From assembly GCA_044353905.1 (NCBI GenBank), contig JBILBA010000003.1, positions 32,647-96,646 on the forward strand: 64,000 nucleotides of DNA, in the 5' to 3' direction. The DNA is from MWH-TA3 sp044353905. Lineage in GTDB: Bacteria > Actinomycetota > Actinomycetes > Actinomycetales > Microbacteriaceae. A program made the translations under genes and the position numbers. Below the pieces are notes generated by a model that had not been told where the DNA came from, did not search any database, and saw nothing but the letters and a program-made list of their open reading frames with translations. Of the stretch, positions 52,018 through 61,085 are shown piece after piece. Position 1 is the first letter of the stretch, and every line of letters begins with the position of its first letter.

Positions 52018-54015
52018 GGGTTTGCCAAGTTCGCGAGCTGAGCGAACCTGTTTCTTGAGGTCATGGATTTCGTCTCGAAGGCGGGCGGCTAGTTCGAACT
52101 TGAGTTCTTCGGCGGCAGCAATCATCTGTTCGGTCAACTTGTCGATAACGACTTCAACGTCGTCGTCGAGATCGGTGAGTCCTTCTGTGTCGTACACCTC
52201 GCGCGCGAGCGTCTCGGTGATGTCAGCAATTCGTTTTCGAATCGGAGTCGGGTCGATTCCGTGTTCGAGGTTGTAGGCCACCTGCGTAGCGCGTCGCCGG
52301 TTCGTTTCGCCAATAGCCTGCTTCATCGCGTCTGTTTCGCGGTCTGCGTAGAGGTGAACTTCGCCCGATACGTTTCGCGCCGCTCGTCCGATTGTCTGGA
52401 TGAGTGAAGTCGCACTGCGCAGGAAGCCCTGTTTGTCAGCGTCGAACACGGCCACGAGTGACACCTCGGGTAGGTCCAAGCCCTCGCGCAAGAGGTTGAT
52501 TCCGACGAGCACATCGAATCGACCGGCGCGCAGTTCCGTGAGCAATTCGACGCGGCGCAGCGTGTCAACGTCGGAGTGCAAGTACTCGACCTTGACGCCC
52601 ATTCCCCGTAAATAGTCGGTGAGGTCCTCGGCCATCTTCTTGGTCAGCGTCGTGATCAGAACACGTTCGTCTTTCGCGACTCGCTGACGAATGCTTTCCA
52701 GAACGTCGTCGATCTGGCCCTTAGTCGGTTTGACAATGACCTGCGGGTCAATGAGTCCGGTCGGACGGATGATTTGTTCGACAACGCTGTCCACAACGCC
52801 CATTTCGTACTTACCCGGTGTGGCGGAAAGGTAAACCTTTTGCCCGACTCTGTCCAAGAACTCGGGCCACTTCAACGGACGATTGTCGAGAGCACTGGGG
52901 AGCCGGAAACCGTGCTCTACGAGAGTCCGCTTTCGCGACGCATCGCCCTCGTACATAGCGCCGATTTGTGGAACGGTCACGTGGGATTCGTCGATGATGA
53001 CAACGAAGTCATCGGGGAAATAGTCAATCAGAGTGTGCGATGGCTCCCCTGGCTTGCGCCCGTCCATGTGCATCGAGTAGTTCTCGATACCGCTACAGAA
53101 ACCGATTTGTTCCATCATCTCGAGGTCGTAGGTGGTTCGCATTCGCAGGCGTTGAGCTTCGAGCAGCTTGTTTTGTCCCTCGAGTACCGCGAGCCGATCA
53201 GCCAGTTCCGCCTTGATGTCGACGATTGCTCGGCGCATTGTCTCGTTACTCGCCGTGTAGTGCGACGCAGGGAAGATGCTCACCGAATCCATGGTTTTGA
53301 TGACCTCGCCGGTGAGCGGGTGCAACTGGTACAACGCCTCGATCTCGTCTCCGAACATCTCGATTCGAACGGCCAACTCCTCGTATTGAGGGATGATTTC
53401 GAGGGTGTCACCTCGAACGCGGAACTTGCCGCGACTGAAATCGATATCGTTTCGCTCGTATTGCATTCCGACAAACCGACGCACAATGTCCTGGCGACCA
53501 ATCTTTTGTCCGACCTGCAGCGCGAGCATGGCGTCGAGATATTCTTCGGACGAGCCAAGTCCGTAGATGCAGGACACCGTAGACACGACGATGACATCGC
53601 GCCGAGACAACAGAGCGTTGGTCGTGGAGTGACGAAGACGCTCGACCTCCTCGTTGATCGCGGTGTCTTTTTCGATAAAGGTGTCCGTCTGTGGGACGTA
53701 GGCTTCCGGCTGGTAGTAGTCGTAGTACGAGACGAAGTATTCGACCGCGTTTTCGGGCATCAGCTCTCGAAACTCGGTCGCGAGTTGCGCAGCAAGTGTC
53801 TTGTTGTGAACGAGAACAAGCGCCGGTCGTTGAATTGCCTCGATGAGCCAGGCCGCAGTAGCTGACTTTCCGGTACCGGTCGCTCCCAATAGGACCACAT
53901 CGGTCTCTCCAGCGTTGATTCGAGCAGCGAGCTCGGCGATCGCCTTGGGCTGGTCACCGCTTGGCGTGTACTCGCTGATGACCCGGAAGGGTCTTACGTC
54001 GCGAGTCGGTTCCAT
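52015..54015 (-). CDS. uvrB: Excinuclease ABC subunit UvrB
   Basis: This is a 666-residue damage-verification helicase-like ATPase. Walker A is GATGTGKS (44-51), the damage-clamping beta-hairpin contains YYDYYQPEAYVP, the DESH motif is VIIDESHVTVP, and the C-terminal UVR coiled coil (ELAARLRDEIHDLKKQV) binds UvrC. Full length is present. The ATG at 54015 follows coaE by 9 bp. Confidence 0.97.
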   Translation of the reverse strand: MEPTRDVRPFRVISEYTPSGDQPKAIAELAARINAGETDVVLLGATGTGKSATAAWLIEAIQRPALVLVHNKTLAAQLATEFRELMPENAVEYFVSYYDYYQPEAYVPQTDTFIEKDTAINEEVERLRHSTTNALLSRRDVIVVSTVSCIYGLGSSEEYLDAMLALQVGQKIGRQDIVRRFVGMQYERNDIDFSRGKFRVRGDTLEIIPQYEELAVRIEMFGDEIEALYQLHPLTGEVIKTMDSVSIFPASHYTASNETMRRAIVDIKAELADRLAVLEGQNKLLEAQRLRMRTTYDLEMMEQIGFCSGIENYSMHMDGRKPGEPSHTLIDYFPDDFVVIIDESHVTVPQIGAMYEGDASRKRTLVEHGFRLPSALDNRPLKWPEFLDRVGQKVYLSATPGKYEMGVVDSVVEQIIRPTGLIDPQVIVKPTKGQIDDVLESIRQRVAKDERVLITTLTKKMAEDLTDYLRGMGVKVEYLHSDVDTLRRVELLTELRAGRFDVLVGINLLREGLDLPEVSLVAVFDADKQGFLRSATSLIQTIGRAARNVSGEVHLYADRETDAMKQAIGETNRRRATQVAYNLEHGIDPTPIRKRIADITETLAREVYDTEGLTDLDDDVEVVIDKLTEQMIAAAEELKFELAARLRDEIHDLKKQVRSARELGKP

Positions 54016-54021
54016 GTATCC

Positions 54022-54027
54022 AGACTA
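54022..54027 (-). promoter_or_regulatory. Predicted -10 element of uvrB overlapping the coaE stop
   Basis: TAGTCT, a 6-nt spacer (GGATAC), then ATG at 54015. TAG is also the coaE stop codon. Confidence 0.5.
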
Positions 54028-54633
54028 AACGCGATACGCGTCGACGATTTCAGTCCAGACCGAGTCCGTTTGCCGAATCGTAGACTCAATGGATGCGCTG
54101 GTGTCGATCGTCCAGTCGGCTAACTCCAGCCGATCTTGTTCGCTCGCTTGAGCGTCGATTCGAGACTGTGCTTCTTCTTTTGATAGTCCGCGCAGACGTT
54201 CTAAACGTTCGAGTCGAATCTGCGGATCGCACATCAGCACGATGACCGCGTCGAACTCTCCGGCACGATTTGTCTCGACCAGTAACGGGATGTCATAGAC
54301 GATGATCGCGTCCGGCTTTTCTGCCGTGATGCGCTCGATTCGCTCCCTGAACTCAATTCCGATTGCAGGGTGGACGATTGCCTCGAGGTCTGATCGCGCA
54401 ATCGCGTCGTCGAAAACCAACCGGCCCAACGCCGCACGATCGAGTTCACCGTCGGCTGCGACTACACCGAGCCCGAAACGCTTCCCGATTGCGGTCAACG
54501 TCGGCGACCCCGAGCGCTGAACGTACCGAACCAATTCGTCTGCCGAGATGACGTCCGCGCCCAACTCGGCGAGACGGTTCGCGACCGTCGATTTTCCGGA
54601 CGCGATTCCGCCGGTGAGAGCTATGAGTGGCAC
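54025..54633 (-). CDS. coaE: Dephospho-CoA kinase
   Basis: This 202-residue kinase carries out the last step of coenzyme A synthesis. The P-loop is GGIASGKS (8-15), and ADELVRYVQ, VYDIPLLVE and the lid RLRGLSKEEAQSRIDAQ match the family. The GTG start lies just past the rpsA terminator, with TACGCT 6 nt upstream. Confidence 0.96.
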   Translation of the reverse strand: MPLIALTGGIASGKSTVANRLAELGADVISADELVRYVQRSGSPTLTAIGKRFGLGVVAADGELDRAALGRLVFDDAIARSDLEAIVHPAIGIEFRERIERITAEKPDAIIVYDIPLLVETNRAGEFDAVIVLMCDPQIRLERLERLRGLSKEEAQSRIDAQASEQDRLELADWTIDTSASIESTIRQTDSVWTEIVDAYRV

Positions 54634-54639
54634 TCGTTC

Positions 54640-54645
54640 AGCGTA
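54640..54645 (-). promoter_or_regulatory. Predicted -10 element of coaE (leaderless)
   Basis: TACGCT, a 6-nt spacer (GAACGA), then GTG at 54633. Confidence 0.45.
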
Positions 54646-54648
54646 ACG

Positions 54649-54676
54649 AAAAGGGGTGGTCGTTTCCGACCACCCC
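54649..54676 (-). terminator. Rho-independent terminator of rpsA
   Basis: A 10-bp perfect stem (54653-54662 with 54667-54676) has a GAAA tetraloop on the transcribed strand and is followed by TTTTCGTT. Confidence 0.85.
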
Positions 54677-54692
54677 CTGACGATACGTTTCG

Positions 54693-56150
54693 TTACTCGG
54701 CGGTTTCACCAGCGAGCTTGTCGCGGAGGGCAATGAGCGCCTCGTCCTCGGCCAATGCGCCGGGGGCTTCGGGTTCGTTCGCCTGTGCGGCAGAGGACGC
54801 GTCAGCTGGGGGCGCTTCGGGGAAGGCTTCTGCTTCTGCGTTCATACGGACAACCTGGACCTTGTGGGCTTCCCAGCGCGCCTGCGCGGCGCTGTAGTCG
54901 TGCTCCCACTTCGTGCGCGACTCGTCGAATCCGTCTTTCCACTCGCCCGTTGCGGGGTCGAAACCCTCGGGGTAGCGGTAAGCGCCGGTCTCGTCGTAGT
55001 CCGTGGGCATTCCGTAGAGAGCTGGGTCGAACTCGGTGCTCTCGGGGTCGACGCCTTCGTTGGCCTGCTTGAGCGAGAGCGAAATACGGCGACGCTCGAG
55101 GTCGATGTCGATGATCTTGACGAACACGTCATCGCTAACCGCGACAGCCTGCTCGGCGAGTTCGATGTGACGGGCCGAGAGCTCAGAGATGTGAACGAGC
55201 CCCTCGATTCCGTCTGCGACGCGAACGAATGCTCCGAACTGCACGAGCTTGGTGACCTTACCCGGTGCGATTTCACCGATGGCGTGCTCGCGAGCGAACA
55301 CCTGCCACGGATCTTCCTGGGTCGCTTTCAGCGAGAGCGAAATGCGCTCGCGGTCTTCTTCAATCTCGAGAACCTCGACAGTGACTTCCTGGCCGATTTC
55401 GACAACCTCAGAAGCGTGCTCGATGTGCTTCCACGAAAGTTCTGAGACGTGGATGAGACCGTCTACGCCACCGAGATCAACGAATGCACCGAAGTTGACA
55501 ATCGACGAGATAACACCCTTGCGGATCTGGCCCTTCTGGATGTTGCCGAGGATCTGGCTGCGGCTCTCTGACTGCGTCTGCTCGAGAAGAGCGCGACGCG
55601 ACAGGACAACGTTGTTGCGGTTTTTGTCGAGTTCGAGAATCTTGGCTTCGATTTCCTGGCCGAGGTACGGCGTGAGATCACGAACACGACGTAGTTCAAT
55701 AAGCGAAGCGGGGAGGAATCCACGAAGACCGATGTCGACGATGACACCACCCTTGACGACCTCGATGACGGTTCCGGTGACAATGCCGTCTGCTTCCTTG
55801 ACCTTCTCGACGTCACCCCATGCGCGCTCGTACTGTGCACGCTTCTTGGAAAGAATCAGGCGGCCTTCTTTGTCTTCCTTCTGAAGCACAAGTGCCTCGA
55901 CGACATCTCCGACCTTGACGACCTCGTCGGGGTTCACGTCGTGCTTGATGGAAAGTTCGCGGATGGGGATTACGCCCTCCGTCTTGTAGCCGACGTCGAG
56001 GAGAACCTCGTCACGATCGACTTTGACGACTGTACCTTCAATGAGGTCTCCGTCGTTGAAGAATTTCAGCGTTTTTTCAACTTCGGCGAGGAAATCCTCG
56101 GCTGATCCAATGTCATTAATCGCGACCTGTTTGGTCTGGCTGGTTGTCAT
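54693..56150 (-). CDS. rpsA: 30S ribosomal protein S1
   Basis: This 485-residue protein has four S1 RNA-binding domains (approximately residues 33-105, 120-186, 205-275 and 290-360), the third and fourth with GAFVDLGGVDGLIHVSE and GAFVRVADGIEGLVHISE. The tail from about 380 is acidic, Ala-rich and low complexity, as in actinobacterial S1. The ATG at 56150 (MTTSQTKQVAIND) was chosen over an upstream in-frame codon. The transcript has a leader of about 88 nt with two stem-loops. Confidence 0.96.
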   Translation of the reverse strand: MTTSQTKQVAINDIGSAEDFLAEVEKTLKFFNDGDLIEGTVVKVDRDEVLLDVGYKTEGVIPIRELSIKHDVNPDEVVKVGDVVEALVLQKEDKEGRLILSKKRAQYERAWGDVEKVKEADGIVTGTVIEVVKGGVIVDIGLRGFLPASLIELRRVRDLTPYLGQEIEAKILELDKNRNNVVLSRRALLEQTQSESRSQILGNIQKGQIRKGVISSIVNFGAFVDLGGVDGLIHVSELSWKHIEHASEVVEIGQEVTVEVLEIEEDRERISLSLKATQEDPWQVFAREHAIGEIAPGKVTKLVQFGAFVRVADGIEGLVHISELSARHIELAEQAVAVSDDVFVKIIDIDLERRRISLSLKQANEGVDPESTEFDPALYGMPTDYDETGAYRYPEGFDPATGEWKDGFDESRTKWEHDYSAAQARWEAHKVQVVRMNAEAEAFPEAPPADASSAAQANEPEAPGALAEDEALIALRDKLAGETAE

Positions 56151-56166
56151 GTGTTTAGGTGCTCCA

Positions 56167-56188
56167 GTGGGGCATAAATAATGCCCAC
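56167..56188 (-). promoter_or_regulatory. Stem-loop in the rpsA 5' leader
   Basis: On minus, GTGGGCAT, the loop TATTT and ATGCCCCAC form a stem with one bulge, 17 nt before the rpsA start codon and overlapping the approach to the GGAG Shine-Dalgarno. A second small hairpin (TGCC-GTCC-GGCA, 56226-56237) is at the predicted 5' end. Confidence 0.5.
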
Positions 56189-56244
56189 GCAAATCTCTTC
56201 ACGCGGGCGGCGGACAGGGATGTGCTGCCGGACGGCAACACTCA

Positions 56245-56274
56245 AGTCTAACGCCCGCTAGAGAGGGTTCGCAA
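56245..56274 (-). promoter_or_regulatory. Predicted rpsA promoter
   Basis: TTGCGA (-35, 56274-56269), an 18-bp spacer, and TAGACT (-10, 56250-56245). This is the best -35/-10 pair seen in the window. Confidence 0.65.
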
Positions 56275-56277
56275 CCG

Positions 56278-57945
56278 CTACCAGTCGCCGAGCACCGCGG
56301 TTCGGAGTGTGTCGAGACCGGTACCGCCGATGTCGAGGGCGCGTTTGTGCCAAGCGGCGAGAGAGAAATTTTTCCCTTCGCGGCGCTGCGATTCGGCTCG
56401 AAGGTCTTCCCAGATGCGTTGCCCAATCTTGTAGGACGGAGCTTGCCCCGGCCAACCGAGATAGCGGTTGACCTCGAAACGCACGAATTCGTCCTCCATG
56501 AGCACGTTGTCGCGCATGAAGTCGAAAGCGAAATCAGCGTCCCAGATTCCGTTGCCGTCCGGTCGCTTCTTTCCGAGGTGCACACCGATGTCGAGTACGA
56601 CACGAGCTGCACGCATGCGTTGTCCGTCGAGCATGCCGAACCGGTCGCCGTCGTCGTCCAGGTATCCGAGCTCCGCCATCAGCCGTTCGGCGTAGAGCGC
56701 CCAGCCCTCTGCGTGACCCGACGTTCCAGCGAGTTGACGGCGCCAGGTGTTCAGTTCGGCCGAGTTGTACACGGCTTGAGAGATTTGCAGATGGTGCCCC
56801 GGCACTCCCTCGTGATACACCGTTGTGGTTTCACGCCAAGTATCGAACTCGGTGACACCTTCGGGCACACTCCACCACATTCGGCCGGCTCGCGAGAAGT
56901 CATCGGAGGGACCGGTGTAGTAGATTCCGCCTTCTTGTGTCGGAGCGATGTGACACTCGAGCTTTCGCATCGGCTCAGCGATGTCGAAGTGATCTTTGCC
57001 CAGTTCGCGAACCGCGGTGTCCGAGAGCTTTTGCATCCAGGCCTGTAACGCCTCTGTTCCATGAATCTTGCGCGCGGGGTCGTTGTCGAGTGCGGCTACA
57101 GCGTCGGCCACCGAGCCTCCCGAGATTCGCTTCGCGATCGCCTCTTGCTCTGACCTCATTCGCGCGAGTTCGTCGAGACCCCACTCGTACGTTTCGTCGA
57201 GATCGACGGTCGCTCCGAGGAAGTAACGAGAATGCAAACCGTAGACCTCACGACCAACACCATCGTGGTCGTGCGATGCCGGTGTGAGTTCGTTACGAAG
57301 GAACGTAGCGAACTCGAGGTACGCAAGGCGTGCGGCTTCTGCAGCTGTTCGAAGGTCAGCGCGCAGTGATTCTGGCAGGTCGCTCGGAGCGGTGTTCGTC
57401 GCAAAATCGACGAAGAAACCCTCGGGGTCACCGTTTCGCTGCGCTTGTGAAATCACTTCGAGGATCTGTCGGCGGGCAGGAACGAAACCCTCTTGAATCC
57501 CTTCCGTGAGTGTCTGACGGTAGCCATTGAGGGCCGACGACACATTGCCAAGTTTTTTCGCAATCGTTTCCCATGCCTCGACACCATCGGTCGGCATGAG
57601 GTCGAATACGTCGCGAATTCCCTGTGCCGGCGACGCGATGTTGTTGAGGTCTCGCAAGTGCCACTTGGACTCGCTGAGTTCGAGCGCCAACTCTAGGTCA
57701 CCAGAAAGGTCCAACTTGGTGACCCGATCGATGTCATCAACAGGGTCGGTCGAACGGAGAGCCGCCAGTGTCGAACTGACGGTGGCGTTGTAAGCGGCGT
57801 GACCGTTCGGCGAGTAATCCGCGAATTCGGTGACGTCCCCGTCACGGCCAAGCCAGATCTGAACGTCGGGATCCAGTTCACACAGCGTGTCAACCCATTG
57901 TTCGGCGATTAGGTCGATTGCGCTCTGAGCTCGTTGTTCGGTCAT
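56278..57945 (-). CDS. DUF885 family metallopeptidase-like protein
   Basis: This 555-residue soluble, mostly helical protein of the DUF885 family has the zinc-peptidase-like motif HEGVPGHH (residues 378-385). No signal peptide was seen, so it is probably cytoplasmic. Family members have been linked to peptide or carboxypeptidase activity, but the substrate is not established. The start is 9 bp after polA, with TAGGCT 6 nt upstream. Confidence 0.88.
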   Translation of the reverse strand: MTEQRAQSAIDLIAEQWVDTLCELDPDVQIWLGRDGDVTEFADYSPNGHAAYNATVSSTLAALRSTDPVDDIDRVTKLDLSGDLELALELSESKWHLRDLNNIASPAQGIRDVFDLMPTDGVEAWETIAKKLGNVSSALNGYRQTLTEGIQEGFVPARRQILEVISQAQRNGDPEGFFVDFATNTAPSDLPESLRADLRTAAEAARLAYLEFATFLRNELTPASHDHDGVGREVYGLHSRYFLGATVDLDETYEWGLDELARMRSEQEAIAKRISGGSVADAVAALDNDPARKIHGTEALQAWMQKLSDTAVRELGKDHFDIAEPMRKLECHIAPTQEGGIYYTGPSDDFSRAGRMWWSVPEGVTEFDTWRETTTVYHEGVPGHHLQISQAVYNSAELNTWRRQLAGTSGHAEGWALYAERLMAELGYLDDDGDRFGMLDGQRMRAARVVLDIGVHLGKKRPDGNGIWDADFAFDFMRDNVLMEDEFVRFEVNRYLGWPGQAPSYKIGQRIWEDLRAESQRREGKNFSLAAWHKRALDIGGTGLDTLRTAVLGDW

Positions 57946-57951
57946 GGCAGA

Positions 57952-57957
57952 AGCCTA
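57952..57957 (-). promoter_or_regulatory. Predicted -10 element of the DUF885 gene overlapping the polA stop
   Basis: TAGGCT, a 6-nt spacer (TCTGCC), then ATG at 57945. TAG is also the polA stop codon. Confidence 0.5.
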
Positions 57958-60624
57958 GTGACCAGCTTCTTTCCACGACAATCCGAGGCCGATCTGGACG
58001 TCGAGCGGCACGGTGAGAGAAACGGCTTGTTCCATCGCCTCTTCCACGATTACTCTCAGTCGATCCGTTTCGCCCGGGGCCACCTCAAAGATGAGTTCGT
58101 CGTGAACCTGGAGCAGAAGTCGTGATGACAGCGATGCGTTACGGACCGCTTCGACGGCTCTAATCATGGCAATCTTCATGATGTCTGCTGACGTCCCCTG
58201 AATTGGCGCATTAAGTGCCGCACGCTCCGCGTTGTCGCGCACCATGCGATTGGAACTCGCGAGGTCCCCAAACTGACGTTTCCGCCCGAATACTGTCGTC
58301 GTGAACAGGTCTTTTCGGGCTTGTTCGACAACCGAGCGAAGATAGTCACGGACTCCCCCGAAGCGCGCGAAGTAGTCGGACATCAGCGACTTCGCTTCTT
58401 TGTTGTCGATGCGGAGTTGCTTCGCGAGTCCGAAGGCGGAAAGTCCATAGGCGAGTCCATACGACATCGCCTTGACCTTCGATCGCATCGCGGGGGTGAC
58501 GTCTGCGGGATCGACACTGAAGACCTTCGCACCGACGAAGCGATGCAGGTCCTCCCCCGACTTGAATGCTTCGATAAGCCCCTCGTCGCCGGACAAGTGG
58601 GCCATGATCCGCATCTCGATTTGCGAGTAGTCGGCGGTTAGGAGCCTCTCGTGGTTGGAATCCGAGACAAAAGCGGCACGGATCTGGGCACCGACGTCAC
58701 TTCGAATCGGGATGTTCTGCAGGTTCGGCTCGGACGATGACAAGCGACCCGTCGTCGTACCGGTTTGGTCGAATGTTGTGTGAATTCGCCCATCGGCCCG
58801 AATGCTCTTGCGCAAGACTTCGACAATCTGGGCGAGTTTGGTCTGTTCGCGATGCTCAAGCAAACCGTCGAGGAACGGATGAGGATTGGAGGCCTGCAGG
58901 TCCGCGAGAGACGCCGCGTCCGTGGAATACCCCGTTTTCGTCGCGCGAGTCTTGGGCATGCCCAACTTCTCGAACAAGACCTCTTGAAGTTGCTTCGGCG
59001 ACGAGAGGTTCATCTCGCCGCCAATCATGGCGAACAGCTCGGCCGCCTTGGCGTCCGCGGTTGTCGTCAGTCGCCCGTAGATCTCGTCGAGGATGTCGCC
59101 GTCCATCGCGATGCCTGCTCGTTCCATGTCCACGAGGATCGGAATCAGCGGAACCTCGATCTCACGCTCAATCGATTGTTGACCTTCGTCGAGTCGACCT
59201 TCAAGTTCCGAATCGAGTTGGGTGATAATCCAGGCGGTGGTCGCGGTGCTGGCGGGATCGACCGAGGGTACCAATTCGTTCGGGTCGGAGGTGGGGACGT
59301 CAAGTCCTGTCAGCGAGCGAGCGACGTCAGCCAGCGCGAGCGACTTCGTAGAGGAATCGAGGAGCCACGCGGCAACTCGAGTGTCTCGGGTGATTCCCCC
59401 GAGGATAAGGTCGAACTCCGCGAGGAGGTGTCCGAGAGCCTTGCCATCGTGAACGAGCTTGGGGCTCGGCCCAGCCAACCAGGCGTCAAACGCGACGTGA
59501 TCAAGCGAGCCGCTTACCCGGACCGACCGAACACTGACCTCATGGGTCGCAAGTCCGATGGCTAGCCCGTCGTCCGCCCGTTCGACGAACAAGCCGATCC
59601 GCGATTCGGCGTTGTCTGTCAGCCATTTGGCCAACTCTTCATCCCCCATGTGGCGTGGCGTCGGAGCGGGAACCTGCTCACGGACAGGTGTGCTCGGAGC
59701 GATATCTGCTATCACAGTCGAAACGTCGGAAGAAACCCCGCCAAACTGCAAGACCCTCTGTTTGAGCGACCTGAACTGGAGCCGATCGAAGACCTCGACT
59801 ACTTCGGTCGGTTCAATTGGCTGACGGACTAATCCCTCTAACGGGACAGGCAGTTCGAGATCTCGAACGAGTTTGTTCAGTTTCGCATTGCGTTCGACGT
59901 TTCCGATCTGCTCGCGCAGGTTGTTTCCCACCACGCCGCCGATCTCGTCGCGGTGTGCGAGCACCTCGTCGAGCGAGCCGTACTGCTGAATCCATTTGAC
60001 GGCGGTCTTTTCACCAACCTTGTCGACACCGGGCAGATTGTCCGATGTCTCGCCCACGAGTGCGGCGATGTCGGGATACTGGTCGGGTCGAATTCCGTAA
60101 CGTTCCTCGACCGCCGCGGGTGTGTAGCGCTTGAGTTCAGACACACCCCGCGCGCTGGGGTACAACACGGTCACCTTGTCGGTCACGAGTTGGAGCGTGT
60201 CGCGGTCACCAGAGACCACCAGCACATCGAGACCCGCCGCTTCTCCTTTTGTCGCAAGCGTCGCGAGGATGTCATCCGCTTCGTAGTTTTCGATTTGCAT
60301 CGTCTCGATCCGCATCGCGCGAAGTGCTTCTTGCAACAGTGGAACCTGGCCGATGAATTCGGGAGGCGTCTCGCCGCGGGTGCCCTTGTATTCGGGGTAC
60401 TCCGCGGTTCGGAACGAATACCGCGAGATGTCGAACGCGACCGCCACGTGCGTCGGCTTTTCGGCCTGCAGAATCGTCAGGAACATGGACAGGAAGCCGT
60501 GAATAGCATTCGTGTGTTGTCCGCCGGAAGTCTGGAACGACTCGAGGGGCAGCGCGTAAAAGGCGCGAAAAGCGAGGGAATGACCGTCAATAATGAGAAG
60601 GGTAGGCTTTTCCGTGTCGCTCAC
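57955..60624 (-). CDS. polA: DNA polymerase I
   Basis: This 889-residue protein has an intact N-terminal 5'-3' flap nuclease (about 1-290, LLIIDGHSLAFRAFYALP; IENYEADDILATL; VSGDRDTLQLV). A middle domain (about 310-480) in the proofreading position lacks the DxE motif. The C-terminal A-family polymerase has DYSQIEMRI (motif A), the SYGLAYGLSAFGL O-helix region and LLQVHDELIFEV (motif C). It functions in Okazaki fragment and excision repair. The GTG start has TAGGCT 6 nt upstream. Confidence 0.96.
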   Translation of the reverse strand: MSDTEKPTLLIIDGHSLAFRAFYALPLESFQTSGGQHTNAIHGFLSMFLTILQAEKPTHVAVAFDISRYSFRTAEYPEYKGTRGETPPEFIGQVPLLQEALRAMRIETMQIENYEADDILATLATKGEAAGLDVLVVSGDRDTLQLVTDKVTVLYPSARGVSELKRYTPAAVEERYGIRPDQYPDIAALVGETSDNLPGVDKVGEKTAVKWIQQYGSLDEVLAHRDEIGGVVGNNLREQIGNVERNAKLNKLVRDLELPVPLEGLVRQPIEPTEVVEVFDRLQFRSLKQRVLQFGGVSSDVSTVIADIAPSTPVREQVPAPTPRHMGDEELAKWLTDNAESRIGLFVERADDGLAIGLATHEVSVRSVRVSGSLDHVAFDAWLAGPSPKLVHDGKALGHLLAEFDLILGGITRDTRVAAWLLDSSTKSLALADVARSLTGLDVPTSDPNELVPSVDPASTATTAWIITQLDSELEGRLDEGQQSIEREIEVPLIPILVDMERAGIAMDGDILDEIYGRLTTTADAKAAELFAMIGGEMNLSSPKQLQEVLFEKLGMPKTRATKTGYSTDAASLADLQASNPHPFLDGLLEHREQTKLAQIVEVLRKSIRADGRIHTTFDQTGTTTGRLSSSEPNLQNIPIRSDVGAQIRAAFVSDSNHERLLTADYSQIEMRIMAHLSGDEGLIEAFKSGEDLHRFVGAKVFSVDPADVTPAMRSKVKAMSYGLAYGLSAFGLAKQLRIDNKEAKSLMSDYFARFGGVRDYLRSVVEQARKDLFTTTVFGRKRQFGDLASSNRMVRDNAERAALNAPIQGTSADIMKIAMIRAVEAVRNASLSSRLLLQVHDELIFEVAPGETDRLRVIVEEAMEQAVSLTVPLDVQIGLGLSWKEAGH

Positions 60625-60630
60625 GGCTTT

Positions 60631-60636
60631 AGCCTA
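60631..60636 (-). promoter_or_regulatory. Predicted -10 element of polA (leaderless)
   Basis: TAGGCT, a 6-nt spacer (AAAGCC), then GTG at 60624. Confidence 0.5.
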
Positions 60637-60665
60637 CCCAGCGCCGCCGACGGAAGGATCGCACT

Positions 60666-61085
60666 GTGGGAGTACTCGACAACCTGCACCCTGAACTGCA
60701 GGAACGCTTTTCGACGGGCGGTGGCGAATTGACGCGGAAGATGGGGATCGAACTCCTCGAGATCTCCGCCGAGCGCTCGGTAGCGCGCATGCCGGTTGAG
60801 GGTAATCGTCAGGTCGTAGGGATATTGCACGGTGGAGCACACGTCGTGCTGGGAGAAACGCTGGGTAGTGTCGCTGCCGCGGTCCACGCCGGAGCCGGTC
60901 GATACGCGGTCGGCATTGATATCAACGCGACGCACACCAAAAGCATCGCGGAGGGATGGGTCACGGGCACCTGCACCGCAATTTCGCTCGGAAAAACCAT
61001 TTGCGTTCACGAGATCGTCGTCACGAACGACGCAGGTGAACGACTGTCGACGGTCCGGATCACGAACCTTCTGCGCGACATATGA
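60666..61085 (+). CDS. PaaI-type hotdog-fold thioesterase
   Basis: This 139-residue hotdog protein belongs to the 4-hydroxybenzoyl-CoA/PaaI thioesterase group. The active-site segment is GILHGGAHVVLGETLGS (His-Gly-Gly and Glu), and the core reads VGIDINATHTKSI. The acyl-CoA substrate is unknown. The GTG start follows GGAAGGA. It overlaps the next gene by ATGA. Confidence 0.88.
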   Translation: MGVLDNLHPELQERFSTGGGELTRKMGIELLEISAERSVARMPVEGNRQVVGILHGGAHVVLGETLGSVAAAVHAGAGRYAVGIDINATHTKSIAEGWVTGTCTAISLGKTICVHEIVVTNDAGERLSTVRITNLLRDI

